A stretch of DNA of 64,000 nt from JAPWJZ01 sp964575605 (GTDB lineage Bacteria > Pseudomonadota > Alphaproteobacteria > Micavibrionales > UBA2020): the NCBI GenBank assembly GCA_964575605.1, contig CAZNRN010000010.1, forward strand, positions 1 to 64,000, written 5' to 3'. Positions 24,023 through 32,954 of this stretch are shown one piece after another. How positions within the stretch are numbered: position 1 is the first letter of the stretch; the number at the start of each line of letters is the position of its first letter. Under the pieces are notes generated by a model that saw nothing but the letters and a program-made list of their open reading frames with translations, made no database searches and was not told the origin of the DNA. Made by a program: the position numbers and the translations under genes.

Positions 24023-26761
24023 ATGAAACGGGGTTTCTTGGCCGCTTGCGTAGGTATAGCCGTACTGGCATATGCATCATCCGCTGAAGCAACTTCGTGC
24101 CATATCCCCGCGCCTGAGGAACGCATCCGCCAGAACCCAATCATCTTCAAAGGCAAACTAGTGGATCAAACGCCGATCGAAGATCCAAAAAAACGCTCCG
24201 ATGGCTACAATAGCGCCAAAGTTTCCAGTAAATTTGAAATTTCGACCGTGTATAAAGGAGATCCGGGCGAGATACTGGAACTGACGCAAATGCGCGACCC
24301 TTGGGGAGACGCGGGGCTGCAGGCGGGGCATGAATACATCATCTTTACCAATAAAAACCTGAAGGTCTATTACTGCAACCCTTTCATCGACCTTAGATAC
24401 AGCAAGGAACATGGCGGCGCCTATCGTTTTAATCAGGAAATCGAAGCGCTTGAAAAAATGAAGGGCGACCTAGACAGCCATGAAGCCACCGCAAAAAATG
24501 AAGACGACGAGGAAAGCATCCTTGCGTACGGCAAGGCGCTCGAAGGTTATCATGATTTCATACGCGCCGAAAAAGTTTATGCCGCGCTACTGCAACGGCA
24601 AAGCTCTGGAGATAAGCAAAAATGGAAAGACGCCGTTACGTTCGATATCGGCGATAAATGCGACGGAAAGTTCGCTGCCGGAGACGCCTCCCCCGCATTC
24701 CTGAAAGGCGCGAATTATACCTTCAGCGCGGCTGCATTGACGTCATACGGCCGTGTACTGGTTCGGCAGGGCCGGCATCAGGAAGCCTTGCGCCCGCTGT
24801 GCCTTTCGGATGAAGGACTGGGGGACAAGGAAGCGAAAAATCACAAAATCCTTTCTCTCTTCCAGACCGGGGGTAAAGGCGAAATTTCCGGCGGACCCTA
24901 TGACCTTGGCGGCGCGCAGATCGGTAGCCTGGACGTTTCGGGCATGAACCTCGCGGGCTGGAGTTTCGCCGGCGGTGCTGTATCCTTCAAGGCGAACGGT
25001 ACGGTTTTTGACGGCGTCAATTTCAGCGGCGCAAGCATCAATGGAGAATTCAGCAATACATCCTTCAAAGGTACCAATCTGCAAGGCGCACGTTTACGCG
25101 GCAAGTTTGATGGAGCCGATTTTTCAAATGCAAATTTGAAAAATGCGCAAATAAGCGGCGAGCCGCTTAGAAACATCAAATTCATCCAAGCCAATCTCGC
25201 GGAAGCAAAAATGTATGCCGATACTGCGAATGACATTGATTTCACTGGCGCGGACATGACGAAAATCAGCATCAGCGAATATTTCGGCGGCAGGAGCGGG
25301 CAGAATATTTCCCTGAAAAACGCAAATCTGGAAGCCGCGACTCTGGGCGGCATTAGGCTAGAAGGCATTGATTTCGGTACTGCAAACATTGCAAATGCAA
25401 ATTTCAACGTTCGCGCCCCATTTGGAAACAAAAAAGCGACAAGCTTTGCAGGATCGGACCTGAGCAAAGTACAAGGCATCGGCAGCGCTATGTTCGATGG
25501 TGCTGTGTACGATTGCAAAACGATATTCCCGGCCGGTTTCGCAGCGCAGTCATTCTTAAAGGAACAAGCCTCCGCAGATTGCGCACCTGCTGTCGCCGGT
25601 CCCGAGCGTTTTCCTGACCATGAAAAAGAGCGCCAGAAACGTCATGCCAGTACGCCCAATAAAGGCAAAGTGATTTCCGAGAACTTTGTTTTCGAAGATG
25701 GGCTTAACCTGGATGGCGCGCGCGTGACCTCCTACGCAAAGATCCCCGAAGGGTTCGATTTCAGCAAGTACAAACTCATCCCCACTTCCATCATCAACGG
25801 CAAAGGCTCCCCTTGGGAATTCAGCCACGTGGGAAGGACCGCTGGTACCTGCGAAGTCACGATCGCCGAAGAAACATCAGGTTACTATCCACCGAAAATT
25901 CCGACACCGGACCTGAAGGGCATGGACCTCAGCTTCCTCGAATTTTATTCATCGTGGTTGCCCGGCGTAGATATGTCCGGTGCGCAACTCATGTATTCCA
26001 ATTTTGCAGGCAGTAACCTGATCGGCGCGAGTTTTACCAAGGCCGATATGGAAGGCATCGATTTATTCAATGCCCTGCTGGACAAGGCGGATTTAAGTAA
26101 GGCAAATCTTAAAAAGGCGGACCTGCGGTTAGCTCGGTTGACGGATGCGCGTCTCGACGGGGCGGACCTTACAGACGCAATTTATGACCTGAACACGATG
26201 TGGCCCAAGGGTTTTGATCCCGTTAAGGCCGGTGCGCGTCGTGAAGCGCCGCGTTACCCATATGGCCAGCCCGTTGTTATGTTCCCGAATAGGGAGCCTA
26301 CCCCTGCCCGCGAGACCGCCAGATATGAGAAATTTAAAATCGCCGGTTTGCCCGCAGATGCGGTTATGTATGGCGTTGGCATCTACGGTAACGCAAATGG
26401 CCATGTTTTCATGAATGTCAGTGTAAATAAAAAAGATGCTCCTCTGGTCCTCGTGCTGAACTCAGGTTACTCCGCGACAATTAATGTCAGCGCCGCACCA
26501 GAGGCAAAACTCGCGGCGATTATTGTGACGAATGGCGACGTAGGTAACATGCCGGAGGGCGTAAAGGTTTACGATTACAACACTCTTTCTACAGGCGCGG
26601 CAACACACGTCTACAACAAATGCGGACGCAGATTTGACCGTTTTCAGGACCTGCTGCAACTGGTGACAGGGCTGACTTTCACCAAATATCTCACAGACAG
26701 ATTCGACGCCGTTAGAGATGATGGCGACGATAATGCTGTCGAATTTGTCATCAAGGACTAA
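24023..26761 (+). CDS. Large exported pentapeptide-repeat protein
   Basis: 912 residues with signal peptide (cleavage near SSAEA-TS). Residues 25-140 form a Cys-bearing module starting TSCHIPAPEERIRQ with FKGKLVD and STVYKGD, similar in style to netrin/TIMP-like modules. A helical part (150-270) follows. Two blocks of pentapeptide A(D/N)LxX repeats, about 290-490 and 630-720 (GADFSNANLKNAQ, LDKADLSKANLKKADLRLA), predict right-handed quadrilateral beta-helices; a Cys-containing spacer separates them. The last 180 residues are a separate beta-rich domain. More AT-rich than its neighbours, with long noncoding flanks; may be acquired. Function unknown; some family members mimic DNA or scaffold surfaces. 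Confidence 0.8.
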   Translation: MKRGFLAACVGIAVLAYASSAEATSCHIPAPEERIRQNPIIFKGKLVDQTPIEDPKKRSDGYNSAKVSSKFEISTVYKGDPGEILELTQMRDPWGDAGLQAGHEYIIFTNKNLKVYYCNPFIDLRYSKEHGGAYRFNQEIEALEKMKGDLDSHEATAKNEDDEESILAYGKALEGYHDFIRAEKVYAALLQRQSSGDKQKWKDAVTFDIGDKCDGKFAAGDASPAFLKGANYTFSAAALTSYGRVLVRQGRHQEALRPLCLSDEGLGDKEAKNHKILSLFQTGGKGEISGGPYDLGGAQIGSLDVSGMNLAGWSFAGGAVSFKANGTVFDGVNFSGASINGEFSNTSFKGTNLQGARLRGKFDGADFSNANLKNAQISGEPLRNIKFIQANLAEAKMYADTANDIDFTGADMTKISISEYFGGRSGQNISLKNANLEAATLGGIRLEGIDFGTANIANANFNVRAPFGNKKATSFAGSDLSKVQGIGSAMFDGAVYDCKTIFPAGFAAQSFLKEQASADCAPAVAGPERFPDHEKERQKRHASTPNKGKVISENFVFEDGLNLDGARVTSYAKIPEGFDFSKYKLIPTSIINGKGSPWEFSHVGRTAGTCEVTIAEETSGYYPPKIPTPDLKGMDLSFLEFYSSWLPGVDMSGAQLMYSNFAGSNLIGASFTKADMEGIDLFNALLDKADLSKANLKKADLRLARLTDARLDGADLTDAIYDLNTMWPKGFDPVKAGARREAPRYPYGQPVVMFPNREPTPARETARYEKFKIAGLPADAVMYGVGIYGNANGHVFMNVSVNKKDAPLVLVLNSGYSATINVSAAPEAKLAAIIVTNGDVGNMPEGVKVYDYNTLSTGAATHVYNKCGRRFDRFQDLLQLVTGLTFTKYLTDRFDAVRDDGDDNAVEFVIKD

Positions 26762-27018
26762 AAAATATGGGCCTCGACCACGAAAAATTCATGCGCCGCA
26801 CCTAAAGCTATGAACAGCTTGTATGCTTGAATGATACCATGATTTTTTAATGTCAGATAACCAGGACAATTACTCTCTTCCGCATGGGCAGAGGGGATAT
26901 TTTAAGAGATTATTTTCCGCAACCTTATAATAAAACATCCTTCAGAGTTCAGATAATCCCCCGTTAAATGCTTCTTAAGCATTTGTTAGTATAACCGACA
27001 GGTAAGGGGAGACTGGCC
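26762..27018. other. 257-bp noncoding stretch with a hairpin and a possible gene remnant
   Basis: Begins with a 12-codon frame (26767) encoding MGLDHEKFMRRT, like the start of a TadA/RibD-type deaminase but cut off at once. Ends with AAATGCTT-CTT-AAGCATTT (26966-26984), an 8-bp hairpin about 35 bp before the receiver gene, possibly an operator. The rest is AT-rich and unremarkable. Confidence 0.45.
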
Positions 27019-27453
27019 ATGTCATTTGGTATTAACAGCGCTGATCTGTCGGTCCTCGTCATCGACGACCACATGATCATCCGCCAGGTGCTCGAGCAGA
27101 ACCTGCGCGGGATGGGATTTTCAAAAATCGATACAGCTTCGAATTACGCCGAGGCACGTGACAGGATGTCGCAGAAAAAATACGACATCTTCTTCGTCGA
27201 CTGGATTTTGCCGGGCGCGAAGAGCGGATATGTGCTGCTGCAGGAATGCCGGCAGGAACGCGATTTCGACGACACCGCCTTCGTGATGGTGACGACAGAA
27301 ACAGACGAGCGCCATATGATCGAGGCGCTGAAAGCGGGTGCTACTTCATACATCATGAAGCCCGTGACGCCCAACGCATTCAACGAGAAAGTAACCAAAG
27401 TGCTCGACTGGCTGGGCAAGAAACGCAGCACACCCGGGCAGGCGAAGGCTTAA
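27019..27453 (+). CDS. CheY-like response regulator, first gene of a REC/CheX-like/CheA-like module
   Basis: Single receiver of 144 residues: LVIDDHMIIRQVL supplies the acidic pair, FFVDWILPGAKSGY the acceptor Asp, VMVTTETDE the switch Thr, YIMKPV the Lys. The acceptor motif carries W where M/L is usual. C-terminal tail is basic (GKKRSTPGQAKA). Strong ribosome site AAGGGGAG. Followed after 15 bp by a CheX-like phosphatase and a CheA-like kinase, so probably the phospho-acceptor of that module. Confidence 0.9.
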   Translation: MSFGINSADLSVLVIDDHMIIRQVLEQNLRGMGFSKIDTASNYAEARDRMSQKKYDIFFVDWILPGAKSGYVLLQECRQERDFDDTAFVMVTTETDERHMIEALKAGATSYIMKPVTPNAFNEKVTKVLDWLGKKRSTPGQAKA

Positions 27454-27468
27454 AGGGAGCGTGTCCTT

Positions 27469-27969
27469 ATGAAGGATATGATGGCGGCATACCGTAGCCA
27501 GATTTCCGGCGTTGTCGTCACGACCGTGGTCGAGACGTTCAACCAGATGCTGCGCCAGCGCGTCACGGCCATCGCCTCGAAACATCCGCCGACGCCCGGC
27601 CCCGATGCCGCCGTCTATGCCTGCGTGCGGCTCGACCAGAAAAACACCAGCGCCGATTTCTTTTTCAGCTTCGACCGCGCCCTGCTGCTGATGACGGCCG
27701 AGGCCTTTTATCCCAAAGACCTCAGCAGCCAGAACGCCGTGCAGGAAGACATCGCCTGCGCCGTCGCCAACATCGTGGGCGGGCGCGTGAAGACCTTCCT
27801 TATCCGGCAGGGCTATGAATTCGAAATGGGCATCCCCTTCGTCGTGCAAAAGGGCAAGGGCGGCGGCAGCGACGACATTATCCACGTGCATTTCTCCTAT
27901 AACCAGACGGGCGACAACGGGCTTGTCGTCAATTACATGGTGTCGGAGAAAAAGGCCGCGCTGTCATGA
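27469..27969 (+). CDS. CheX-like chemotaxis phosphatase family protein
   Basis: 166 residues. The segment EDIACAVANIVGGRVKTFL matches the helix of CheC/CheX proteins whose E..N pair dephosphorylates CheY-P (here Glu and Asn of ED...AN are in place); the later FEMGIPFVVQKG also fits the 'LP.v..G' strand. Only one such helix is present, as in CheX. Probably cytosolic; resets the receiver encoded just before it. Stop overlaps the kinase start by 4 bp (ATGA), so translation is coupled. Confidence 0.75.
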   Translation: MKDMMAAYRSQISGVVVTTVVETFNQMLRQRVTAIASKHPPTPGPDAAVYACVRLDQKNTSADFFFSFDRALLLMTAEAFYPKDLSSQNAVQEDIACAVANIVGGRVKTFLIRQGYEFEMGIPFVVQKGKGGGSDDIIHVHFSYNQTGDNGLVVNYMVSEKKAALS

Positions 27970-29450
27970 GCGCAACCGCGGGAAAGCCCCTGCCCCTCCG
28001 CCAGCCGCTCGACATCGCGATTGAATCCATCCTCGAAAGCCTGGGCCAGGCCATCCTCTATTTCGACCGCGACGGCAATTGCGGGCCGGTATGTTCGCGC
28101 GCCTGCATGACGATACTGGAAAGCGACCCGCGCGGCCGCCCGCTGTTCGAGGTGCTGAAGCTCGACGCCATGGAGCGCGAGCGTTTCCTGCCGCTGCTGC
28201 CGCTGCTCTTCGATGGCGACGCGACAGCGATGCCTTTTGAGGAATTAATATTGCTGGCGCCACAACGTTACCGCCATTCCAAAGACCTGCGCATCGCCCT
28301 TTCCTACCGCCCGATACTGGACGACGCGGGCGACCGCAGCGGCATCCTGCTGATCGCCACCGACGTGACGCTGAAGGTGGAGGCGCGCGAGAAGTTAAAG
28401 GCCAAGGAAGAACAGGTGCTGCGCACACTGCGCATCGCCGGTAACCGCGGCGGCTATGTGCGCTATTTGCACAGCTTCGAAATCGCCGTCGGCAGCATCG
28501 AGCGTTCCAGCACCCTGTCGGACGTGAAACGCGACCTGCATACGCTGAAAAGCATGGCGCGCGTCTTTTACCTGTCGACCGTCGCGGAACTGCTGCACGA
28601 AATCGAGGACCGCATCGAGGATTTCGAGGAAGACAGCTGGCAGGAACCCTTCGCCGAGGTCATGGCCGATTACAAGGTGCGCCTCGACCTCATGCTCGAA
28701 TACGCGCGCTGGCTGGGGCGCGAGATCTGGGGCTACGAATTCGAAAGCGGCAAGCAGATCATCAGCATCGACACGCGCAAACTATACGCCTTCAGCCGCG
28801 AGATGGCGGGCATGCTGGGCACCGGCGCGCCGCCCGCGAAAGTCATCGAAAGCTATTTCTATTGCATCGCCTCCGTCCCCGTCGCCGAGCTTTTGAACTT
28901 TTTCGAGATGCAGGTGGGTTATTTCGCCGAGGTCGCCGACAGGCAGGTGCGCTTCCGCCGCCTTGACGGCGACGATGTGCGCATCTTTCCCGATTTCTAC
29001 GGCAATGTCCTCGACAGCCTGACGCATGTCGCGCGCAACATTATCGACCACGCCTACGAACCCCCCGCCATGCGCGAGATCCTGGGCAAGCTGCCCGAGC
29101 TGCATGTGACGATGAAGGCGGTTTACGAGGACGCCAGCCGCAAACACTTCATCATCACCATCGCCGACGACGGGCAGGGCATCTCCCCCGACGAAGTGCG
29201 CGAGAAGCTCTCCAGCCGCGACAAGCCCCTCGATACCTCGGGCGAAAGCGACGAGCAGGTGATACAGCATATCTTCGACGCCGATTTTTCCACCAAGGTC
29301 GATGTCGACATGAACAGCGGCCGCGGCATCGGCATGAACGTCGTCAAGGCCGCCGTCGAAAAACTGGGCGGCAGCGTGCGCGTGGACAGCAAACACGGTT
29401 TTTCGACGACCTTCACCATCCGCCTGCCGGTTTTGTGGGAAAAGCCCTGA
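27966..29450 (+). CDS. CheA-like kinase: PAS-like, Hpt, HATPase
   Basis: 494 residues. N-terminal 130 residues are PAS-like (AILYFDRDGNCGPVCSRACM ... GILLIATDVTLKVEAREKL). An Hpt helix bundle follows with the phospho-His in DLHTLKSMARVF (about residue 190) and LAELLHE-like helix (VAELLHEIEDRI). The ATPase has ARNIIDHAYEPP (N box), ITIADDGQGISPDEV (G1) and GRGIGMNVVKAAVEKLGG (G2). This mirrors CheA but lacks a P5/CheW-binding SH3-like domain, so coupling to chemoreceptors is unlikely. Third gene of the module, overlapping the CheX-like gene. Confidence 0.85.
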   Translation: MSATAGKPLPLRQPLDIAIESILESLGQAILYFDRDGNCGPVCSRACMTILESDPRGRPLFEVLKLDAMERERFLPLLPLLFDGDATAMPFEELILLAPQRYRHSKDLRIALSYRPILDDAGDRSGILLIATDVTLKVEAREKLKAKEEQVLRTLRIAGNRGGYVRYLHSFEIAVGSIERSSTLSDVKRDLHTLKSMARVFYLSTVAELLHEIEDRIEDFEEDSWQEPFAEVMADYKVRLDLMLEYARWLGREIWGYEFESGKQIISIDTRKLYAFSREMAGMLGTGAPPAKVIESYFYCIASVPVAELLNFFEMQVGYFAEVADRQVRFRRLDGDDVRIFPDFYGNVLDSLTHVARNIIDHAYEPPAMREILGKLPELHVTMKAVYEDASRKHFIITIADDGQGISPDEVREKLSSRDKPLDTSGESDEQVIQHIFDADFSTKVDVDMNSGRGIGMNVVKAAVEKLGGSVRVDSKHGFSTTFTIRLPVLWEKP

Positions 29451-29507
29451 AAAACCACGCCTTTTTGCGCTTTATTTTGGCGCCAAGTTGCGTTATGAAT
29501 ATCCCCC

Positions 29508-30269
29508 ATGACAAACGCCGCCCGTAAACCCGTTGAATCCGATGCCTGGTGCCGCGCCTGCGAAGGCCGCAATCTTTCGCAGATTGGCGAAAAAGACGGC
29601 TTTGCGCTGATGCGCTGCGCGGATTGCAAGACGGTGGTGGTCAACCCCTACCCGACCGACGCCGAGCTGATGGAATTCTACCGCGACTACGGCAAGACCA
29701 CCGATTACCTGCGCAAGAAAGACAGCAAGGTGCGCCGCAGCCTCGGCCGCGTGAAACTCATCATGGACCAGGGCGTGCCCGGCGACCGCTTCCTTGATGT
29801 CGGGTGCAGCGTGGGCTATGTCGTCGAGGCCGCATCGCGCATGGGGCTGCGCGGCCACGGCATCGATATCGACCCCGTCGCCATCGACATCGCGCGCAAG
29901 AACTTCGGTTCCGCCGGCGAATTCGAAACGATCGCGATCGAGGATCTCGCCGCCCGCGGCGATAAATTCGACATGGTCTATGCGTCGGAAGTCGTCGAGC
30001 ACGTGCGCGACCCCGAAAGCTTTATCCGCAGCATCGCGGCCGTCATGTCGCCGGATGCCATTCTCTACCTCACCTGCCCCGACGGCGCGCATTTCACCGT
30101 GCCGCGCAACTTCGCCAACTGGCCCATGGTCTGCCCGCCCAACCACCTGACGTATTTTTCGCGCAAGGGCATGACGAAACTGCTGGCGCGCCACGGCCTG
30201 ACGGTCGAAAAATTCCGCCCCGCCTTCAAGCCGGGCATCAAGGTTATCGCCCGCAAGCCCGCGAAATAA
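29508..30269 (+). CDS. Class I SAM-dependent methyltransferase with N-terminal zinc ribbon
   Basis: 253 residues. N-terminal ribbon: CRACEG at 17-22 and CADC about 20 residues later, four Cys that could bind zinc. SAM fold: FLDVGCSVGYVVEAA (motif I), GIDIDPVAIDIARKNFG (motif II), FDMVYASEVVEHVRDP (motif III/post I) and a C-terminal ALLR-like GMTKLLARHGLTVEKF. This matches the Methyltransf_23/UbiE-like group found in glycan or cell-surface modification; the substrate is not evident. No good ribosome site before ATG 29508. Separate from the kinase module (57 bp). Confidence 0.82.
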   Translation: MTNAARKPVESDAWCRACEGRNLSQIGEKDGFALMRCADCKTVVVNPYPTDAELMEFYRDYGKTTDYLRKKDSKVRRSLGRVKLIMDQGVPGDRFLDVGCSVGYVVEAASRMGLRGHGIDIDPVAIDIARKNFGSAGEFETIAIEDLAARGDKFDMVYASEVVEHVRDPESFIRSIAAVMSPDAILYLTCPDGAHFTVPRNFANWPMVCPPNHLTYFSRKGMTKLLARHGLTVEKFRPAFKPGIKVIARKPAK

Positions 30270-30331
30270 ACTTTCTTTCCGCCCATACTTGATTTTCATC
30301 AACTCCCTGACGCCGCATTTGTCCTCATAAT

Positions 30332-30357
30332 GGAACCGGAAGGAAGGAGCCCGCATT
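30332..30357 (+). promoter_or_regulatory. Candidate EcfG-type promoter (GGAAC-N19-TT)
   Basis: GGAAC at 30332-30336, 19 nt, TT at 30356-30357 (context CATTAG). The small membrane protein gene starts 22 bp downstream at 30380, a normal leader length. Confidence 0.5.
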
Positions 30358-30379
30358 AGGTCATCAGGTGGAGGTTCCC

Positions 30380-30520
30380 ATGACAACCATGAAAATCACT
30401 GGCAAGAAAATTGCCCCGAACAGCAAGAAAATCACCGTCAGCGCGGCTTTGCTTATCGCCGCTGTCATCGGCGGCCTTTTGGCCCTCTGGGTGACGTTCC
30501 AGCCGCTGGCGATGCAGTAA
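30380..30520 (+). CDS. 46-residue single-pass membrane protein
   Basis: Small gene with a strong ribosome site (GGTGGAGG) and an upstream GGAAC-N19-TT element. The protein has a basic N-terminus (KITGKKIAPNSKKITVS) and one membrane helix (ALLIAAVIGGLLALWVTF) close to the C-terminus (QPLAMQ), predicting an inside-N orientation. No family recognised. The promoter-like element suggests a stress-induced small membrane protein. Confidence 0.65.
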   Translation: MTTMKITGKKIAPNSKKITVSAALLIAAVIGGLLALWVTFQPLAMQ

Positions 30521-30617
30521 TATCCGTTACTTGTTAAAGGGTTAACCTTGTGCCCCGCATATTCACCTTTGTTTAAGGTAAATGTTGCATAGTATGTGGG
30601 TAACAGGAGCCCTTTTC

Positions 30618-31574
30618 ATGACTGATGATTTCAAGAAATGCCAGATCAAACCCGGCACCAAGGTCGATCTTTCCAAATTCCCCACCGGTGAAACCTTCGG
30701 CTGGAGCAAGGAAGACGCGAAAAAGCAGACCGAGAAAAACCTCGCCCGCATCGCCGAGTTGCAAGAAGTCCTCTACGCCGAGGGCAAGCACAGCCTGCTG
30801 ATCGTGCTGCAGGGCATGGACACGGGCGGCAAGGACGGTGTGGTGAAAAGCATCGGCGGGGCGATGAACCCCCAGGGTGTCACCGTCACCTCGTTCAAGC
30901 GGCCGACGCAGGAAGAAATCGACAACGGCTTCATGTGGCGCATCGAAAAAGCCGCGCCGAAAAAAGCGGGACAGGTCGCCATCTTCAACCGTTCGCAATA
31001 CGAGGACGTCGGCGTCGTGCGCGTCCACGGGATTGTCGATGAAAAGGAAATTCCCGGCCGCTACAAAACAATCAACGATTTCGAGAAAAAACTGGCCGAC
31101 CCCAAAAGCAATCCCGATATCCCGGGCGGCGTCACCGTCATCAAGTTCTGGCTGCACATCAGCCCTGACGAGCAGTGGGAGCGCTTCCGCGAACGCCTCG
31201 AACGCCCCGAAAAAAACTGGAAGTTCGAGATGGGCGATTTGAAGGAACGCGCCCATTTCCCGCGGTATATGGAGGTCTATTCCGACGCCATCAACAACTG
31301 CAACAGCGAAGACGCGCCATGGATCGTCGTGCCTGCCGATAAAAAATGGGCGCGCGACCTGATCATCTCGCAGGTAGTAGTCGACAAGCTGGAAGCGCTA
31401 AAGATGGAATACCCCAAGGCCGACCCGAACATCGCCGCCATCCGCAAGCATTTCTTCTCGGGCCAAGACCCGATCGCGCCGGAGGACATGAAGGCAAAAC
31501 TAGACACCTTCAAACCCGTGGATACCAAACCCGCGGGAAAGCCGTCAAAGGCAAGGGCTGAATTCAAGAAGTGA
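30618..31574 (+). CDS. ppk2: Polyphosphate kinase 2 family protein
   Basis: Transfers phosphate between polyphosphate and nucleotides (AMP/ADP or GDP); 318 residues. Walker A-like VLQGMDTGGKDGVVKSI, the conserved FKRPTQEE, Walker B region IFNRSQYEDVGVVRVH, and the lid Arg-rich segment ERFRERLERPEKNWKFE are all PPK2 hallmarks; the acceptor choice cannot be read. C-terminal tail is Lys/Pro-rich. Start at ATG 30618, eight nt after AGGAG; upstream in-frame codons to 30582 lack a site. Single gene; a short inverted repeat (ACCTT-TGTTT-AAGGT) lies near its promoter region. Confidence 0.92.
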   Translation: MTDDFKKCQIKPGTKVDLSKFPTGETFGWSKEDAKKQTEKNLARIAELQEVLYAEGKHSLLIVLQGMDTGGKDGVVKSIGGAMNPQGVTVTSFKRPTQEEIDNGFMWRIEKAAPKKAGQVAIFNRSQYEDVGVVRVHGIVDEKEIPGRYKTINDFEKKLADPKSNPDIPGGVTVIKFWLHISPDEQWERFRERLERPEKNWKFEMGDLKERAHFPRYMEVYSDAINNCNSEDAPWIVVPADKKWARDLIISQVVVDKLEALKMEYPKADPNIAAIRKHFFSGQDPIAPEDMKAKLDTFKPVDTKPAGKPSKARAEFKK

Positions 31575-31599
31575 TCAATGCGCCTTGCCTTGATTCAGG

Positions 31600-32259
31600 T
31601 TAGTGCGCCTTGCGCAGCGGTTCTTTCAGCGCCTTGTCTATTTCGAGAACAAGATCTTCCTCGGGGTATGAACCCTCGACCGTCACGGTGCCATTGAAAC
31701 TGTAATGCGGCACATTGGTGATGCCCTCGCCCTTCGCCATGGCGTGTTCGGCGCTCACCAGTTCCTTGTCGGTGCCGGCGGCGAATTTCTTGAGGAGCTC
31801 CGCGCGTTCGAGCCCCGCGGCCGCGCCGATATCGGCCAGCACATTCACGTCGCCGATGAATTTTCCTTCGCTGAAGTAGGCACGCATCACGCCTTCGGCG
31901 ACTTCGCTTTGCTTGCCCGCGGCCTTCGCCCAGCGGATCAGGCGGTGCGCGGCGTTGGTGTTGGGTGCGCGCTGTATGGCTGCGAAATTAAAAATCACGC
32001 CCTCTTCCTTCGCCCAGGCCGTCATGTTGGCCTGCATCTCTTTCATTTTCGCGGGGTCGAATTTCTTTGCCATATGCTCGCGGTAATCGACGCCTTCCTC
32101 GGGAAGGGCGGGCGCCAGCTGGAAGGGGCGCCAGTTGATCTCGGGCTCGACATCCGGGCGCATCTCCAGCGCCTTTTTAAGCCTGACAAGGCCAAGATAG
32201 CACCAGGGGCAAACGACATCTGCATGGACGTCTATATTAAGTTTGGCTTTTTCCGGCAT
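31600..32259 (-). CDS. DsbA-family (FrnE-like) oxidoreductase
   Basis: 219 residues, cytosolic, thioredoxin fold with helical insertion. Active site CPWCYLGLVRL directly after the first strand (DVHADVV), the insertion holding FAAIQRAPNTNAAHRLIRWA, and the cis-Pro turn GITNVPHYSFNG. This is the FrnE/2-hydroxychromene-isomerase branch of DsbA. Substrate unknown; disulfide exchange or isomerase. AAGGA lies 6 nt before ATG. Convergent with PPK2. Confidence 0.88.
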   Translation of the reverse strand: MPEKAKLNIDVHADVVCPWCYLGLVRLKKALEMRPDVEPEINWRPFQLAPALPEEGVDYREHMAKKFDPAKMKEMQANMTAWAKEEGVIFNFAAIQRAPNTNAAHRLIRWAKAAGKQSEVAEGVMRAYFSEGKFIGDVNVLADIGAAAGLERAELLKKFAAGTDKELVSAEHAMAKGEGITNVPHYSFNGTVTVEGSYPEEDLVLEIDKALKEPLRKAH

Positions 32260-32366
32260 ATTATGTCCTTCCCTGATAAAATGACGCTATGGCATTTGCT
32301 TTGCTGCCGCTAAGATATGCCGTGCGGAATGTTTATCAAGGCCGCGAAAATAACAAGGAGAACCCT

Positions 32367-32855
32367 ATGCGTTATGGATTTATCATCGCGGCAGTTCTGA
32401 TGGCGATTACCGCCGCCCTGCCCGCCCAGGCCTTCGGCCCCAACGACGGCCGCACCTCGGCCACCGCCAACGTGCGCTCGGGCCCTGCAAACAAATACGA
32501 AATTATCGGCAAGATCCGCTCGGGCACGCAGGTGCAGATCATCGGCTGCGCGCGCACCTGGGAATGGTGTGATGTCGAAGGCGGCGGGCTGCGCGGCTGG
32601 GTCCCGGCAAGGTTCCTGCTGGGCTATCAGGACAACCACCTGGTCAGCGTCATCAATTACGGCGAAAAGACCGGCATTCGCATCATCGCCTTCGACGAGC
32701 CGACCTACTGGAGCGAACATTACACCAACCGCGATTTCTACCAGAAACGCTATGGCATGCGCGAAGACCTGACGCACTCGCACCAGTGGCGCTGGTCGCG
32801 CTGGGGCGACGGCACGGGCGTGCGCCACGACAACACGGTTTATTACAACGAATAA
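32367..32855 (+). CDS. Exported SH3b-domain protein, family member 1
   Basis: 162 residues. Signal peptide (cleavage AQA-F), then a bacterial SH3 domain: ATANVRSGPANKYEIIGKIR, TQVQIIGCARTWEWCDVEGG, LRGWVPARFL, with a paired Cys (GC...WC). After it comes the motif TYWSEHYTNRDFYQKRYGM that recurs in the two paralogues downstream. Ends in a Trp/His/Arg-rich stretch. Probably periplasmic, binding peptidoglycan or cell-surface ligands (inference). AAGGAG fixes the start. Confidence 0.85.
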   Translation: MRYGFIIAAVLMAITAALPAQAFGPNDGRTSATANVRSGPANKYEIIGKIRSGTQVQIIGCARTWEWCDVEGGGLRGWVPARFLLGYQDNHLVSVINYGEKTGIRIIAFDEPTYWSEHYTNRDFYQKRYGMREDLTHSHQWRWSRWGDGTGVRHDNTVYYNE

Positions 32856-32874
32856 ACCGGCCTGAACGAATAAC

Positions 32875-32910
32875 GGCGGCGGCCCCTGAAAAGGCCGCCG
32901 CCTTTGTTTT
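32875..32910 (+). terminator. Rho-independent terminator of SH3b gene 1
   Basis: Ten-bp stem GGCGGCGGCC/GGCCGCCGCC (32875-32884 with 32893-32902) and TTTGTTTT. Confidence 0.88.
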
Positions 32911-32954
32911 GGGGGTGATTGAACTTTGCCAAAAGCCGCGTTATCCTGAGCCAC

